Source: Glycomyces arizonensis DSM 44726 (GTDB lineage Bacteria; Actinomycetota; Actinomycetes; Mycobacteriales; Micromonosporaceae). From it: a stretch of 64,000 bases of DNA. A program made the translations under genes and the position numbers. The DNA lies in assembly GCF_000482705.1 (NCBI RefSeq), contig NZ_AXWO01000014.1:62001-126000 (forward strand). The letters run 5' to 3'. The notes beneath the pieces were generated by a model. The model did no database searches. It was not told where the DNA came from and saw only the letters and a program-made list of their open reading frames with translations. Shown here in pieces: positions 27,733 through 37,354 of this stretch (the first letter of the stretch is position 1; every line of letters begins with the position of its first letter).

Positions 27733-27769
27733 GGGCCGCCCGCGACCGGCATCCGGTCGCGGGCGGCCC
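27733..27769 (-). terminator. Terminator after the GH42 gene
   Basis: Perfect 17-bp stem (27733-27749 and 27753-27769) with a 3-base loop, 12 bases after the beta-galactosidase stop. Confidence 0.85.
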
Positions 27770-27781
27770 CTGACGCTCCGC

Positions 27782-29893
27782 CTACTCCTCGACCAGGACC
27801 CGCACGTCCCACGCGCCGAGCCGCAGCCGCTCGCCCGCCGCGTACGAGGCGTCGCCGAGCACGTCCCGCACGGCCGAGGGCAGCTCGAAGTCGACCTCGT
27901 CCCACGACCAGTTGTGCACGAAGCGCACCGTGCGGCCGTCGCCGGTGCGCCCGCTCGTCGCCGTCACGCTCGCGTGCGCCGGGCGCCACGCGTCCTCCGG
28001 TGCGACCCACCCGAACAGCGCCTTCGCGAACGCCGGATCGGGAACCGTCCCCACGTAGGTGACGCGGCCCTTGCCGTGCGCCTTCGTCGAGGCCGCGGCG
28101 AACTTGCCGTAGTGCGGGTGCACGTACTCGGCCAGCGCCTCGGCCCCGTCCAACAGCAGCCCGTCGGCCCAGCGCGTGGCCGCCGCGTCCTCTGGCAGGT
28201 CCAGCGGCGAGCCGTCGACGCCGCGCACCGGCACGCGCGAGGCGAGGTTCGCGAACTCGTCGTACCAGGCCCCGGCCGCCTCGGCGAGCCTGCCGGGCTT
28301 GACCTCCAGGCGCGCCCGCGCCTCCTCGTCGCCGTAACCGGTTCGCGGGCCCACGACCAGGTGCCCGCCCGCCTCGGCGTACGCTCCGAGCCAGTCCAGC
28401 GTGGCGTCGTCGGCGATGTAGAGCCCGGCCGCCACCAGCACCGGGTGCCGCTTCGCGAACGCCTCCGGCGCGTCGAGCTGCTCGACGTGGACGATCCTCG
28501 CCTGGAGCCCGGCGTCGAACGCCCCCCGGTAGAACGGGTCCACGATCGACTCGTACGACCTGCGGTCGGCGCCGCGGTCGCCGAGCGCCAGCTGCGGGTG
28601 CGTCGCCAGGCCCCACTGGCTCGCCTTGGAGTACAGCACCGCCACGTCCGCGTCCGGCACCATGTCCGCCAGCAGCTCGCCCGCCTTGCGCAGCTCGCCG
28701 CCCAGCACCGCCAGCTCCCGGTAGGTCCGGCCCGGCTCCCGGCTGTGCGGCAGGACGCCGCCCCAGTACGTCTCCGCTCCGAAGTGGAGCGTGTGCCAGT
28801 GCCAGTACTCGATCATCCGCGCCCCGCGCGAGACCAGCGCCCACCCGGCCTGGCGCCATTGCCCGTCGTAGGCCGGCTCGTTGTTCCACGGCGTGCCGAT
28901 CGCCTGCGCGTTCGTCTCGGTCACCAGGAACGGCGCCTGCTTCGAGGAGAACAGGCGGTCGGCCGAGTGGTAGAGCGCCCACGTGCCCTCGGTCATCCAG
29001 TCCTCGGCGCCGCCGTCGTCCTTCGGCAGCGCCAGGGCGTCCTGCATCCGGTAGTACGGGTTCCCCGCGGTGACGTCGAGCCGCTCGGCCACGGCCCGGT
29101 CGTCGACGGCCGGGCGCGGATAGGAGATGCACGTGGTCACGAACTGGTCCTCCCGCGCGTACTCGCGCGCGATGTCGGCCTGCCAGCCGATGAACTCGGT
29201 GGTCAGCTCGTTCTGGAACCGCCGCCACGCCAGCGCGTACTGCGGCTGCGCGTTGCCGTCGGGCCGCCACAGGTCCGCCCACGTCGAGATCCGGTGCGAC
29301 CAGTACACCAGGCCCCATTCGCGGTTGAGGGTCTCGACGTCGCCGTAGGCGTGCCGCAGGTGGTCGACGAAGCGCTGGAACACGCCCTCGTTGTGGAAGA
29401 GCTGGAGCCCCGGCTCGTTGTCGACCTGGAAGCCGATGACCGCCGGGTGGTCGGCGTAGCGGGCCAGGATCTGGCGGACGACCCGCTCGGCGTGGAACTT
29501 GAACGCCGCGTGCGTGTAGTCGACCTCCTGCCTGGCGCCCCAGCCGATCCGCTCGCCGGTCCGGTGCTCCCCGGCTATCTCGGGGTAGCGCCGCGCCAGC
29601 CACGGCGGGACCGCGTACGTCGGCGTGCCGAGCACGACGCCGATGCCGCGCTCCCTCGCCCCGTCGAGCACCGGCGCGAGCCACTCCAGGTCGAAGCGGC
29701 CGTCCTCCGGTTCCCAGGTGCTCCACACCGATTCGCCGACGCGGATCACCGAGAAGCCGGCCTCGGCCATGAGGTCGAGGTCGGTCGCGAGCCGGTCCCG
29801 CGCGGGGCCCGACAGGATGCCGTGCTGGGCCTCCGGCTGGTACTCGTGGTAGTACGCGGCCCCGAACAGGATCGGATTCGGCCAGTTGTCCAT
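27782..29893 (-). CDS. GH42 beta-galactosidase
   Basis: Intracellular glycoside hydrolase of family 42, 703 residues, no signal peptide. The acid/base is E160 in GFQVDNEPG and the nucleophile E326 in LVTETNAQ. The N-terminal ILFGAAYYHEYQPE and ARRYPEI blocks are typical. The middle trimerisation domain and the small C-terminal beta domain are also present. AAGGA precedes the ATG by 8 bases. It lies downstream of a sugar ABC importer and its LacI regulator, so it probably hydrolyses imported beta-galactosides (galactan or lactose-like oligosaccharides). Exact linkage is unknown. Confidence 0.93.
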   Translation of the reverse strand: MDNWPNPILFGAAYYHEYQPEAQHGILSGPARDRLATDLDLMAEAGFSVIRVGESVWSTWEPEDGRFDLEWLAPVLDGARERGIGVVLGTPTYAVPPWLARRYPEIAGEHRTGERIGWGARQEVDYTHAAFKFHAERVVRQILARYADHPAVIGFQVDNEPGLQLFHNEGVFQRFVDHLRHAYGDVETLNREWGLVYWSHRISTWADLWRPDGNAQPQYALAWRRFQNELTTEFIGWQADIAREYAREDQFVTTCISYPRPAVDDRAVAERLDVTAGNPYYRMQDALALPKDDGGAEDWMTEGTWALYHSADRLFSSKQAPFLVTETNAQAIGTPWNNEPAYDGQWRQAGWALVSRGARMIEYWHWHTLHFGAETYWGGVLPHSREPGRTYRELAVLGGELRKAGELLADMVPDADVAVLYSKASQWGLATHPQLALGDRGADRRSYESIVDPFYRGAFDAGLQARIVHVEQLDAPEAFAKRHPVLVAAGLYIADDATLDWLGAYAEAGGHLVVGPRTGYGDEEARARLEVKPGRLAEAAGAWYDEFANLASRVPVRGVDGSPLDLPEDAAATRWADGLLLDGAEALAEYVHPHYGKFAAASTKAHGKGRVTYVGTVPDPAFAKALFGWVAPEDAWRPAHASVTATSGRTGDGRTVRFVHNWSWDEVDFELPSAVRDVLGDASYAAGERLRLGAWDVRVLVEE

Positions 29894-29922
29894 GGATGGT
29901 TTCCTTCTTCTATTCGCGATGA

Positions 29923-29956
29923 GGGCCGGGGGCCGTCCTCGCGTGGCCCCCGGCCC
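29923..29956 (-). terminator. Internal terminator between permease and GH42 genes
   Basis: Perfect 12-bp stem (29923-29934 and 29945-29956), 10-base loop, 12 bases after the permease stop. It may reduce, rather than stop, transcription into the hydrolase gene. Confidence 0.6.
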
Positions 29957-29968
29957 GGCTTTGAAAGC

Positions 29969-30862
29969 TCACTGCTTGACCGCTCCGGTCACCAGCCCCG
30001 ACTGCCAGTAGCGCTGGAGGAACAGGAACGCGATGATCAGCGGGATGACCGACAGCAGCGAGCCGGTGATCACCAGCGGCACCAGGTCCCCGCTCGCGCC
30101 GCCCGCGGCCGCCGCCTGGCCCTGCCACCTCGCCAGGCCCACCGTGATCGGGTACAGGTCCGGGTCGTTGAGCATGATCAGCGGCAGGAAGTAGTTGTTC
30201 CAGGTGTTCACGAGGGTGAACAGCAGGACCGTCGCGAATCCGGGCGCGAGCAGCCGCAGCGTCACCTGGAAGAAGATCCGGAACTCGCCGGCGCCGTCGA
30301 TGCGGCCGGCCTCCAGGAGGCTGTCGGGCACCGCCGACTGGACGTACACGGTCATCAGGAACAGCCCGAACGGGTTGATCAGCGAGGGCAGGATGATCGC
30401 CCACGGCGTGTCGGCCAGTCCCAACCTGCTGAACAGCAGGTACGTCGGGATCGCCAGCGCCGTCGTCGGGACCATGACCGCGCCGAGCACGGTCATGAAC
30501 ATCGCCCGGTTGCCCTTGAACCGGTACTTGGCGAAGCCGTACCCGGCCAGGGACGCCAGCAGCGCCCCGCCCCCGGCGGCGGTGACCGCGTACAGCAGCG
30601 TGTTGCCCATCCACCGCAGGAACACGTTCCCGTCGTAGGTGACCGTCTCCCCGATGTTGTCGAACAGGGCGAAGTCCCCGGAGAACCACAGCCCGAAGGT
30701 GGAGAACAGGTCCGCGCTGGTCTTGCTGGAGGCCACCAGGACCCAGAACAGCGGCAGCAGGAAGTAGGCGGCGGCCGCGAGCATCCCGATCGTCAGAATG
30801 GTGCGGCGCCCGCCCTTGATGCGCCCGGCGCGCGGGCGCTTGATCGTCGTCTCGGCGGTCAT
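29969..30862 (-). CDS. Sugar ABC importer permease, MalG type
   Basis: 297-residue membrane subunit of a CUT1 carbohydrate importer with six helices. The coupling loop reads EAGRIDGAGEFRIFFQVTLRLLAPG, and the C-terminus ends near the sixth helix with QRYWQSGLVTGAVKQ, as in the MalG class. The ATG overlaps the stop of the MalF-type permease (ATGA). No ATPase gene is nearby, which is normal for actinobacterial CUT1 systems that share the MsiK ATPase. Confidence 0.93.
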   Translation of the reverse strand: MTAETTIKRPRAGRIKGGRRTILTIGMLAAAAYFLLPLFWVLVASSKTSADLFSTFGLWFSGDFALFDNIGETVTYDGNVFLRWMGNTLLYAVTAAGGGALLASLAGYGFAKYRFKGNRAMFMTVLGAVMVPTTALAIPTYLLFSRLGLADTPWAIILPSLINPFGLFLMTVYVQSAVPDSLLEAGRIDGAGEFRIFFQVTLRLLAPGFATVLLFTLVNTWNNYFLPLIMLNDPDLYPITVGLARWQGQAAAAGGASGDLVPLVITGSLLSVIPLIIAFLFLQRYWQSGLVTGAVKQ

Positions 30863-31788
30863 GACCGGCTCCGGCGGTTGGTGAGGAACATGAACACGTA
30901 CGAGCCGACCAGGATGACCAGGCCCAGGATGAACGACACCGCGGCGGCGTAGTTGTACTCCTGGCCGACGAAGGCGAGGTTGTAGGCGTACAGGTTGGGC
31001 GTGTACGAGCTGTCGATGACGGTGGGCGCGAGACCTTGCAGCAGGTTCGGCTCGTTGAACAGCTGGAAGCTGCCGATGACCGAGAAGATCAGGCAGACCA
31101 TGAGCGCCCCGCGCAGCGCGGGGATCTTGATGCTCCAGGCGGTCCGCCACGGCCCGGCCCCGTCGACCGCGGCCGCCTCGTACAGCTCGGACGGGACGGC
31201 CCTGAGCGCGGCGAACAGGATCACCATGTTGTAGCCGGTGAACTCCCAGAACACGATGTTCGCGATCGACCCGAGCATGAGGTCGGCGCCGAGGAAGTCC
31301 GGCGCGCTCGCCCCGACCTTCTCGGCCAGCTGCGCGAACGGCCCGAAGTCCGGCCCGTACAGGTAGCCCCACATCAGGGCCGCGATGACGCCGGGGACGG
31401 CGTAGGGCACGAAGATGCTCAGCCGCACGAACCTGCCGAGCCGGACCAGGCCCGTGTCCAGCGCGAGCGCGAAGAACAGCGCCGCCACGAGCATGAACGG
31501 CACCTGGATGAGGAAGAACAGACCGACGCGGCCGATGCCGGTCCACAGCTCGGCGTCGCCGAAGGCCCGCGTGTAGTTCTCGAAGCCGACGAAGACGGTG
31601 CCGCCGACGAGCTGCTCGCGGAAGAAGCTGAAGTAGGCCGCGTAGACCAGCGGCACCAGGAACAGCGCGGCGAACACGATCATGAACGGGGCGACGAAGA
31701 GGTATCCGGCCCTGCCCGAGCGGTTCGGTCGGCCGCGCCGCTCGGGCGCCCCGGTCCGCGTCTTGTGCGCGGTGGCGGTCGCGGTCAT
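30859..31788 (-). CDS. Sugar ABC importer permease, MalF type
   Basis: 309-residue permease. A basic N-terminus precedes GYLFVAPFMIVFAALFLVPLVYAAYFSFF, and the coupling loop is YEAAAVDGAGPWRTAWSIKIPALRG. Overlaps the binding-protein gene by ATGA and the next permease by ATGA, so all three are coupled. Confidence 0.93.
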   Translation of the reverse strand: MTATATAHKTRTGAPERRGRPNRSGRAGYLFVAPFMIVFAALFLVPLVYAAYFSFFREQLVGGTVFVGFENYTRAFGDAELWTGIGRVGLFFLIQVPFMLVAALFFALALDTGLVRLGRFVRLSIFVPYAVPGVIAALMWGYLYGPDFGPFAQLAEKVGASAPDFLGADLMLGSIANIVFWEFTGYNMVILFAALRAVPSELYEAAAVDGAGPWRTAWSIKIPALRGALMVCLIFSVIGSFQLFNEPNLLQGLAPTVIDSSYTPNLYAYNLAFVGQEYNYAAAVSFILGLVILVGSYVFMFLTNRRSRS

Positions 31789-33146
31789 GACTCGGTCACC
31801 TCGAATCCCTGGTACTCGGCGTATTCGGTGATGCGGTCCTGCCATTCGCCCATGGCGGCCACGGCGTCGGTCCGCTGAGTGAAGGCGGTGCCGACGGTCT
31901 CGGTGAAGTCGGCGTAGACCTGGTCTTGGAACGGCGACCACTGGAAGTCGGGGGAGACGGTGTCGCTGATCTCGGCGAACAGGCCGTTGACCTCCTGGCC
32001 GCCGTAGAACTCGAGTTCCTGCCCGGTGAACTCGGGGTCCTCCAGCAGCGCCGTCGTCGGCGGGTAGAGGAACTGGTCGAACGCCATCGTCTCGGTGGAC
32101 TCGCGGTCGGTGTTGATGAACTGCGCGAAGACCGCGGCCGGGATCTCCTTGTCCGTGGTGGCCATGACCGCCGAGGTCGATCCGCCCCAGTTGGAGGAGA
32201 CCGGCGGGGCGCCCGCGTCCCACTGCGGCAGCGGCGCGACCCGCCACTTGCCGCTGGTCGAGGCGGCCGCGGTGGTCAGGAACGTCGGGGCCCACGCGGG
32301 GGCGACCCATGTGGCGTACTTGCCGCGGTTGAGCGCCTGGTACCACTGGTCGTTGAAGTCGGCGTCGGTGGAGACCAGGCCCCGCCCGGCCAGGTCGCCC
32401 CAGTAGGCGGCGACCTTGGAGGCCGTCTCGGACGTGAGGTCGACGCGCAGGTCGGCACCGTCGGAGCCCGCGAACGGGTCGGATCCGGCCTGCCAGAGCA
32501 TCGCGGCGAAGAACGCCCCTTGGCTGGGGGCGAGGTTGGTCAGGAACACCTCGGGGTCGGCCTCGTGGAGGGCCTCGGCCGCGGCGGCGAAGTCGTCCCA
32601 GGTCTCGGGGACCTCGATGCCGTGGGCCTCGAAGATGTCGGTGCGGTAGAGCATGCCCATCGGGCCGGTGTCCTGCGGGATCGCCCAGATCTCGCCGCCG
32701 GTGCCGGTCGACTGGGACCAGGCGAAGTCGACGAACCGGTCCTCCAGGCCCTCCATCGCGTAGGGGCGCAGGTCGAGCAGGTCGTCGGTGATCGCGAAGG
32801 ACTGGATCATCTGGAACTCCAGCTGCGCCACGTCGGGCGCGCCGTTGATCGCCCGCAGCGCCGTGCGGAGCTTCGCGTAGTGGCTGGCGCCCTGCCCGGC
32901 GTTGACGAGGTTCACCTTGATCGCCGGGTAGGCCTGTTCGAACAGGGCGATCTCCTGCTCGATGCCGGGCACCCACGTCCAGAACGTGATCTCGGTCGGG
33001 GTCCGCATGGCCTCGTCGATCTGGGCCCGCGTGACGCTGGTCGGATGGTCGGTCTTGTCGCGGGCGCACGCGCCGAGCGCGAGCGGCGCGGCGAGGGCGG
33101 TGGCGAGCCCCTTCGCCGCCGTGCGGCGGCTGAGGCGGGGATTCAT
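31785..33146 (-). CDS. Sugar-binding lipoprotein of the ABC importer
   Basis: 453-residue family 1 solute-binding protein. The signal peptide contains a twin-arginine-like SRRTAAKGL and the lipobox LGAC, so it may be exported by Tat and lipid-anchored. ITFWTWVPG and the APAWAP hinge-region blocks are characteristic. It precedes both permeases. With the GH42 gene this suggests beta-galactoside uptake. Confidence 0.92.
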   Translation of the reverse strand: MNPRLSRRTAAKGLATALAAPLALGACARDKTDHPTSVTRAQIDEAMRTPTEITFWTWVPGIEQEIALFEQAYPAIKVNLVNAGQGASHYAKLRTALRAINGAPDVAQLEFQMIQSFAITDDLLDLRPYAMEGLEDRFVDFAWSQSTGTGGEIWAIPQDTGPMGMLYRTDIFEAHGIEVPETWDDFAAAAEALHEADPEVFLTNLAPSQGAFFAAMLWQAGSDPFAGSDGADLRVDLTSETASKVAAYWGDLAGRGLVSTDADFNDQWYQALNRGKYATWVAPAWAPTFLTTAAASTSGKWRVAPLPQWDAGAPPVSSNWGGSTSAVMATTDKEIPAAVFAQFINTDRESTETMAFDQFLYPPTTALLEDPEFTGQELEFYGGQEVNGLFAEISDTVSPDFQWSPFQDQVYADFTETVGTAFTQRTDAVAAMGEWQDRITEYAEYQGFEVTES

Positions 33147-33180
33147 GGCGCTTCCTTTCGTGGAGGGGCCTGCGGTGCTG

Positions 33181-34230
33181 TTACCGGGTCGGAGGCGGTG
33201 CGGTGGAGGAGCGGACGACGAGGCGGCGCCGCGGTTCGGCGTCGTCCTCGGGCCCCGGGAGTGGAGCCTCGCCGCCCAGGAGCCGCATGAGGGCGTCCAG
33301 TGCCAGGGCCGCGCTGCCCTCGAAGTCCTGGCGGACGGTGGTCAGCGGCACGGTGAGGTAGGCGGCGACGGGGATGTCGTCGAAGCCGACGACGCTGACG
33401 TCCCCGGGGACGCGCCGCCCGGCCTCGGCGAGCGCGCGGATGCATCCGATGGCCATGTCGTCGTTCGCGCAGAACACGGCCGTGGCCTCGGCGGGCAAGA
33501 GAGCAGCCGCTTTGTGTCCGGAGGCGGGGGACCAGTCGCCCTCGAAGTGCGGCGGCGGCTCCAGGTCCCGGTCGAGGTGGGCCTCGCGCCAGCCCTCGCG
33601 CCGCTCGCGCGCGGCCCACCACCGCTGCGGTCCGGCGATGTGCCAGACGCGGCGGTGCCCGAGGTCGAGCAGGTGCTCGGTGGCGGCGCGGCCGACCGCG
33701 GCGGCGGACGCGCCACTGGGGACGACCCGCTCGGGCGGCACGCCGAGGGCGCTGCCGAAGCTGATGACCGGGACGGCCGGGTCGAGGCGCAGCCGCTGGC
33801 CCTCGTCGATGGGCTCGGAGATGACGATCCCGTCGACGCCCTGTTCGAGGAGCCAGTCGATGCCCGACTGGATCGAGTCCGGCTCGCCCGCGGCGGTGTT
33901 GGCGACGATGACCGAGAACCCGGCGGCGCGCGTGGCGCGCTCGAACGCCACCAGCAGCGAGGCCGGGCCGTAGAGCGCGGTGCCGAGGGAGACGACGCCG
34001 ATGCGCCCGAAGCGGCCGGTGATGAGCGCCCGCGCGGCCGTGTTCGGGCGGAAGCCCAGTTCGCGGGCGGCGCGCAGGACCTTCTCGCGGGCCTCGGCGC
34101 TGACGTAGCGCTCGTTGTTGACCACGCGGGAGACGGTCTTCTGGGAGACCCCGGCCAGCCGCGCCACGTCGGTCATGCCGGGCGGGCGGCGCCGGGAACC
34201 GGCTTCGGTCGGCGGCGAGGGGTCGTTCAC
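33181..34230 (-). CDS. LacI-family repressor of the sugar operon
   Basis: 349 residues. The LacI DNA-binding head is MTDVARLAGVSQKTVSRVVN with hinge RPNTAARAL; the periplasmic-binding-like effector domain follows, ending VVGFDDIPVAAYLTVPLTTV. The GTG start is backed by AGGAGA at 7 bases. It is the first gene, 34 bases before the binding protein, so it is transcribed with the operon it probably controls. A 22-bp palindrome lies just upstream. Confidence 0.93.
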   Translation of the reverse strand: MNDPSPPTEAGSRRRPPGMTDVARLAGVSQKTVSRVVNNERYVSAEAREKVLRAARELGFRPNTAARALITGRFGRIGVVSLGTALYGPASLLVAFERATRAAGFSVIVANTAAGEPDSIQSGIDWLLEQGVDGIVISEPIDEGQRLRLDPAVPVISFGSALGVPPERVVPSGASAAAVGRAATEHLLDLGHRRVWHIAGPQRWWAARERREGWREAHLDRDLEPPPHFEGDWSPASGHKAAALLPAEATAVFCANDDMAIGCIRALAEAGRRVPGDVSVVGFDDIPVAAYLTVPLTTVRQDFEGSAALALDALMRLLGGEAPLPGPEDDAEPRRRLVVRSSTAPPPTR

Positions 34231-34248
34231 GGCGGTCTCCTGACGGCG

Positions 34249-34270
34249 CGTCTGACTACGTAGTCAGACG
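34249..34270. promoter_or_regulatory. LacI operator palindrome
   Basis: A perfect 22-bp palindrome whose core is GTCTGACTACGTAGTCAGAC (34250-34269), 18 bases upstream of the LacI GTG. A central CG-containing dyad of this size is typical of LacI-family operators; autoregulation of the whole operon is likely. Confidence 0.75.
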
Positions 34271-34415
34271 TACGGTACGCAACGCCCCGTCACCGTGTCA
34301 AGACCGCGACCCGATTTTTCCGCGAACCGTTCGTGGGAGCGTTTGCGCAGCTAGCCGTCCCCATTGAACCGACACTCGTCGATGCCTCGCCGGGCGCCTC
34401 CGCGCCTCGGCGGCG

Positions 34416-35756
34416 TCACGGCGCCTCGTCCACCGGGACGTCCTCGGCGAGCTCGCCGAGCCGCACCGGCACGGCGACAGGACGGCGCGCGAAGGCGTCC
34501 GCCGCATCCGGCAGGCTCGCCAGCTCGGCGACGTTGCGGCCGCAGATCCGGCCCTGGCACAGTCCGAGCCCGGCCCGCGTCGCCAGCTTGAGCGAGCGCG
34601 CGCCGCCGACGTCCAGATCCTCGACGGCATGGCGGATCTCGCCGTACGCGACCTCCTCGCACCGGCACACGATCGTGCCGTCGCGCAGCCAGCCGCGCCA
34701 GCCCGGCCGGACCGGGTACGCCTCGGCCAGCGCGGCGGCGAACCGCCGCCCGACCCTGGCACGGCGCATCGCCCCGATCGGCGCTCTGACCTTCGCGCCG
34801 AGCCGCTTCGCCGCGGCGGCACCGGCCACCGCGCCCTCGGCCGCCGCCAAGTCCGCGCCGCCGATCCCCGTGAGCTCTCCGGCGGCGAACACGCCCGGCA
34901 CCGAGGTGCCCTGCGCGGCGTTCACGGCCACGAACCCGCCCTCGATCTCACACCGCGCCGCCACCGCCGACTCGAGCTGCGGCGTGAAGCCGAAGCCGAC
35001 GGCGACCGCGTCGACCTCGAAGCGCCGCATGGTGTGCGGCACGGGATTCCAGTCCTCGTCGAGCCGCGCGGCGAGCACCGCCTCGACGCGGTCCTCGCCC
35101 AGCGCCGCGATGACCGCGCAGCGGCGGCGCAGCGGAACGTCGTGGCGCGCCAGAGCCGCCCCGTACTGCGCCAGCTCACCGGCCTTGGTCCAGCCCGCCA
35201 GCGCCCCGCCCGGACGCGCGGCGAACCCCGCGACCGGGTCGTTCGCCTCCAGGATCGCCGACACGCGCGAGCCCGCGTCGATCAGCGACGTCGCCACCGG
35301 CAGCAGGAACGGTCCGGTCCCGGCCACGATCACCCGCTCCCCGACCGCGACGCCCTGGCCCTTCGCCATCGCCTGCGCCGCACCGGCGGTGTAGACGCCC
35401 GGCAGGTCCCACCCGGGGAACGGCGGCGTCCAGTCGTACGCGCCGGTCGCCAAGACGAGCGCCCGCGTCTCGATCGCCCGGCCCGTCCGGTCGGGACCGT
35501 CGGCCGGGCCGGTGCGCACATGGACCCGGTGCCCTTCGAGTATCGGCTCGATCGCCCACACCACGGACTCGGCAAGGTGCTCGACTCCATCAGGGAGCTT
35601 GAAACGATCGCCGCTCTCGCGGGCGTCCTGCCGGTGGTACTGGCCCCCGAGCTTCGGCGCGGCGTCGATCAGGACGACCTCCACCCCGCACGACGCGGCC
35701 GCCTTCGCCGCGGCCATCCCGGCCGGGCCCCCGCCCACCACGACGACCCGCCTCAT
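34416..35756 (-). CDS. FAD-dependent dehydrogenase subunit with BFD-like C-terminus
   Basis: 446-residue flavoprotein resembling the A subunit of D-hydroxyproline, octopine/nopaline and HcnB-type amino-acid dehydrogenases. The FAD fold reads VVVVGGGPAGMAAAKAAASCGVEV, and an internal NAD(P)-type fold VIVAGTGPFLLPVA follows. The C-terminal BFD-like [2Fe-2S] motif is IVCRCEE followed by CQGRICG, positioned to pass electrons between subunits. Its ATG overlaps the small 2Fe-2S gene (ATGA). Confidence 0.85.
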   Translation of the reverse strand: MRRVVVVGGGPAGMAAAKAAASCGVEVVLIDAAPKLGGQYHRQDARESGDRFKLPDGVEHLAESVVWAIEPILEGHRVHVRTGPADGPDRTGRAIETRALVLATGAYDWTPPFPGWDLPGVYTAGAAQAMAKGQGVAVGERVIVAGTGPFLLPVATSLIDAGSRVSAILEANDPVAGFAARPGGALAGWTKAGELAQYGAALARHDVPLRRRCAVIAALGEDRVEAVLAARLDEDWNPVPHTMRRFEVDAVAVGFGFTPQLESAVAARCEIEGGFVAVNAAQGTSVPGVFAAGELTGIGGADLAAAEGAVAGAAAAKRLGAKVRAPIGAMRRARVGRRFAAALAEAYPVRPGWRGWLRDGTIVCRCEEVAYGEIRHAVEDLDVGGARSLKLATRAGLGLCQGRICGRNVAELASLPDAADAFARRPVAVPVRLGELAEDVPVDEAP

Positions 35757-36016
35757 GACGGCAGCTCCGCGCCGTCCTGCGAGCGGATGTCGTCGCCGTC
35801 GGCCACCACCCGCTGGCACGCCCGCACGTCGGGCACCCCGTTGACCACCACGAGACAGTCGAAGCACACCCCGATCCCGCAGAACAGGCCGCGCGGGCGG
35901 CCGCCGATCCGCGTGGTGCGCCACGACCCCCGGCCCGCCGCCAGCAGCACGGCCGCGACGGTCTGTCCCCGCTCGGCGACGTGCTCCGCACCGTCCACTC
36001 GCACTCTCACGCTCAT
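35753..36016 (-). CDS. [2Fe-2S] ferredoxin-like subunit
   Basis: 87-residue protein. CGIGVCFDC and a fourth cysteine in RACQR form a plant-type 2Fe-2S binding pattern, as in the small subunit of heterotrimeric D-hydroxyproline/HCN-synthase-type dehydrogenases. It sits between the two FAD subunits, coupled on both sides by ATGA overlaps. Longer readings of this frame are artefacts. Confidence 0.85.
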   Translation of the reverse strand: MSVRVRVDGAEHVAERGQTVAAVLLAAGRGSWRTTRIGGRPRGLFCGIGVCFDCLVVVNGVPDVRACQRVVADGDDIRSQDGAELPS

Positions 36017-37197
36017 GCCTCCAACGCGATCTCGGGCCGGTCGACCCGGAACGGCCCCGGGTCGACCACCGGCTCGCGGCCGGTGAACAGGTCCGCCAGC
36101 AGCCGCCCGGTGGCCGCCGCCAGGCCGATCCCGGCGCCCTCGTGTCCGGTGGCGTGCCACAGCCCCGGCATCCGCGGGTCCTCGCCGATCACCGGCAGAC
36201 GATCGGGCGTGTACGGCCGGAAACCGCCGTACGCCCGCATCACCGGCACCCCGGCCAGCTTCGGGAACAGGCCGATCGCCCCGCGCGCCAGGCACCGCAG
36301 CACCGCGACGTCGAGGTCGTCGTCGAAGGCGGTCCGCCGGCGGCTCGACCCGATGAGCACCGTGCCCGCCGCGGTCGACTCGACCACGGCCGACGTCCGC
36401 AGGTCGGCCTCCGGGCTGGCGACGGCGTCCACGTAGCCCGCGTCGTAGACCTTGCGGCCGACGAAGCGGGGGAGCGGCGCGGTCACCAGGACCATGCCCC
36501 GCCGCGGGAGCACGTCGATCGGCGCGCCGATCGTCGCGCTGAAGTGCCCGGCCCACGGCCCGCAGGCGTTCACCACCGCGCGGCAGGGGATCGCGTCGGC
36601 GCCAGTGCGCGCCCCGACCACCGCGCCCGAGCGGTCCGTGGCGATCCCGTCCACCGTGACCCCACTGTGGATTTCACCGCCGCGGGCGCGCAGGGCCGCC
36701 AGCAGCGCCGCCGTCGCCAGCACCGGCTGGAGCTGCGCGTCGTCGGGGAAATGCGACACAGCCGTGATCTGCTCGGTCAGATGCGGTTCCAACTCGCGGG
36801 CCCGGTCCGCGTCGAGGTCCTCGACCTCCACACCGGACGCGCGCTGCGCCGCCGTCAGCGCCGCGAGCGGCCCGACGGCCTCGGCGGTCGTGGCGACCGC
36901 CAAGCCGCCCTTGACCTCCCACTCGACCGACGCCAGTCGCGGCCCGATCAGCTCGCGCAGTTCATCGAGCAGCACCGGCCAGCGCCGCCGCGACGCCACG
37001 GCGAGCTCCAGCTGCGGGCCGGGCTCCTTGTCCGAGACGAGCACATTGCCCTCGCCGGAGGCGGTCGTGGCACTGGCGGGCGCGCCGCGGTCGACGACGA
37101 TCACTCGCACTCCGGCGGCGCTGAGCGCCTCGGCGCACGCGGCGCCGATGATCCCGGCACCGATCACCACCACATCGGCCGACTCGATCCTGCCCAC
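36013..37197 (-). CDS. FAD-dependent amino-acid oxidase/dehydrogenase subunit (DadA-like)
   Basis: 394-residue catalytic-type subunit of the D-amino-acid oxidase fold. It has [27 protein letters not shown] (FAD binding) and the C-terminal [17 protein letters not shown] plus [17 protein letters not shown] at 37197 is taken because the fold begins right after it; an ATG at 37257 would add an untypical 20-residue leader. Together with the next two genes it forms a three-part dehydrogenase for an imino or D-amino acid, possibly D-hydroxyproline. No epimerase or deaminase of that pathway is in the window. Confidence 0.85.
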   Translation of the reverse strand: MGRIESADVVVIGAGIIGAACAEALSAAGVRVIVVDRGAPASATTASGEGNVLVSDKEPGPQLELAVASRRRWPVLLDELRELIGPRLASVEWEVKGGLAVATTAEAVGPLAALTAAQRASGVEVEDLDADRARELEPHLTEQITAVSHFPDDAQLQPVLATAALLAALRARGGEIHSGVTVDGIATDRSGAVVGARTGADAIPCRAVVNACGPWAGHFSATIGAPIDVLPRRGMVLVTAPLPRFVGRKVYDAGYVDAVASPEADLRTSAVVESTAAGTVLIGSSRRRTAFDDDLDVAVLRCLARGAIGLFPKLAGVPVMRAYGGFRPYTPDRLPVIGEDPRMPGLWHATGHEGAGIGLAAATGRLLADLFTGREPVVDPGPFRVDRPEIALEA

Positions 37198-37354
37198 CTC
37201 CGACCCGCTCCCTGACCAGAGTGGCACAAGAGCGGCTTCGCGGGGAAGGTTCCGCATTGCCCGAATCGCCCGCGACCGCGCCGCGGAAATTCGGAAGCGC
37301 CGCCGCGGCACCGGGCGCTACGCTGGCGCTCCCCGACCGGAAAGCGGAGCATCG

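Noticed and set aside
26183-30952. A 1589-codon plus-strand open frame
   Set aside because: It overlaps the MFS, GNAT, GH42 and permease genes on both strands, is Arg/Pro/Gly-rich, and shows no domain. It is a by-product of GC-rich codon bias opposite real genes.
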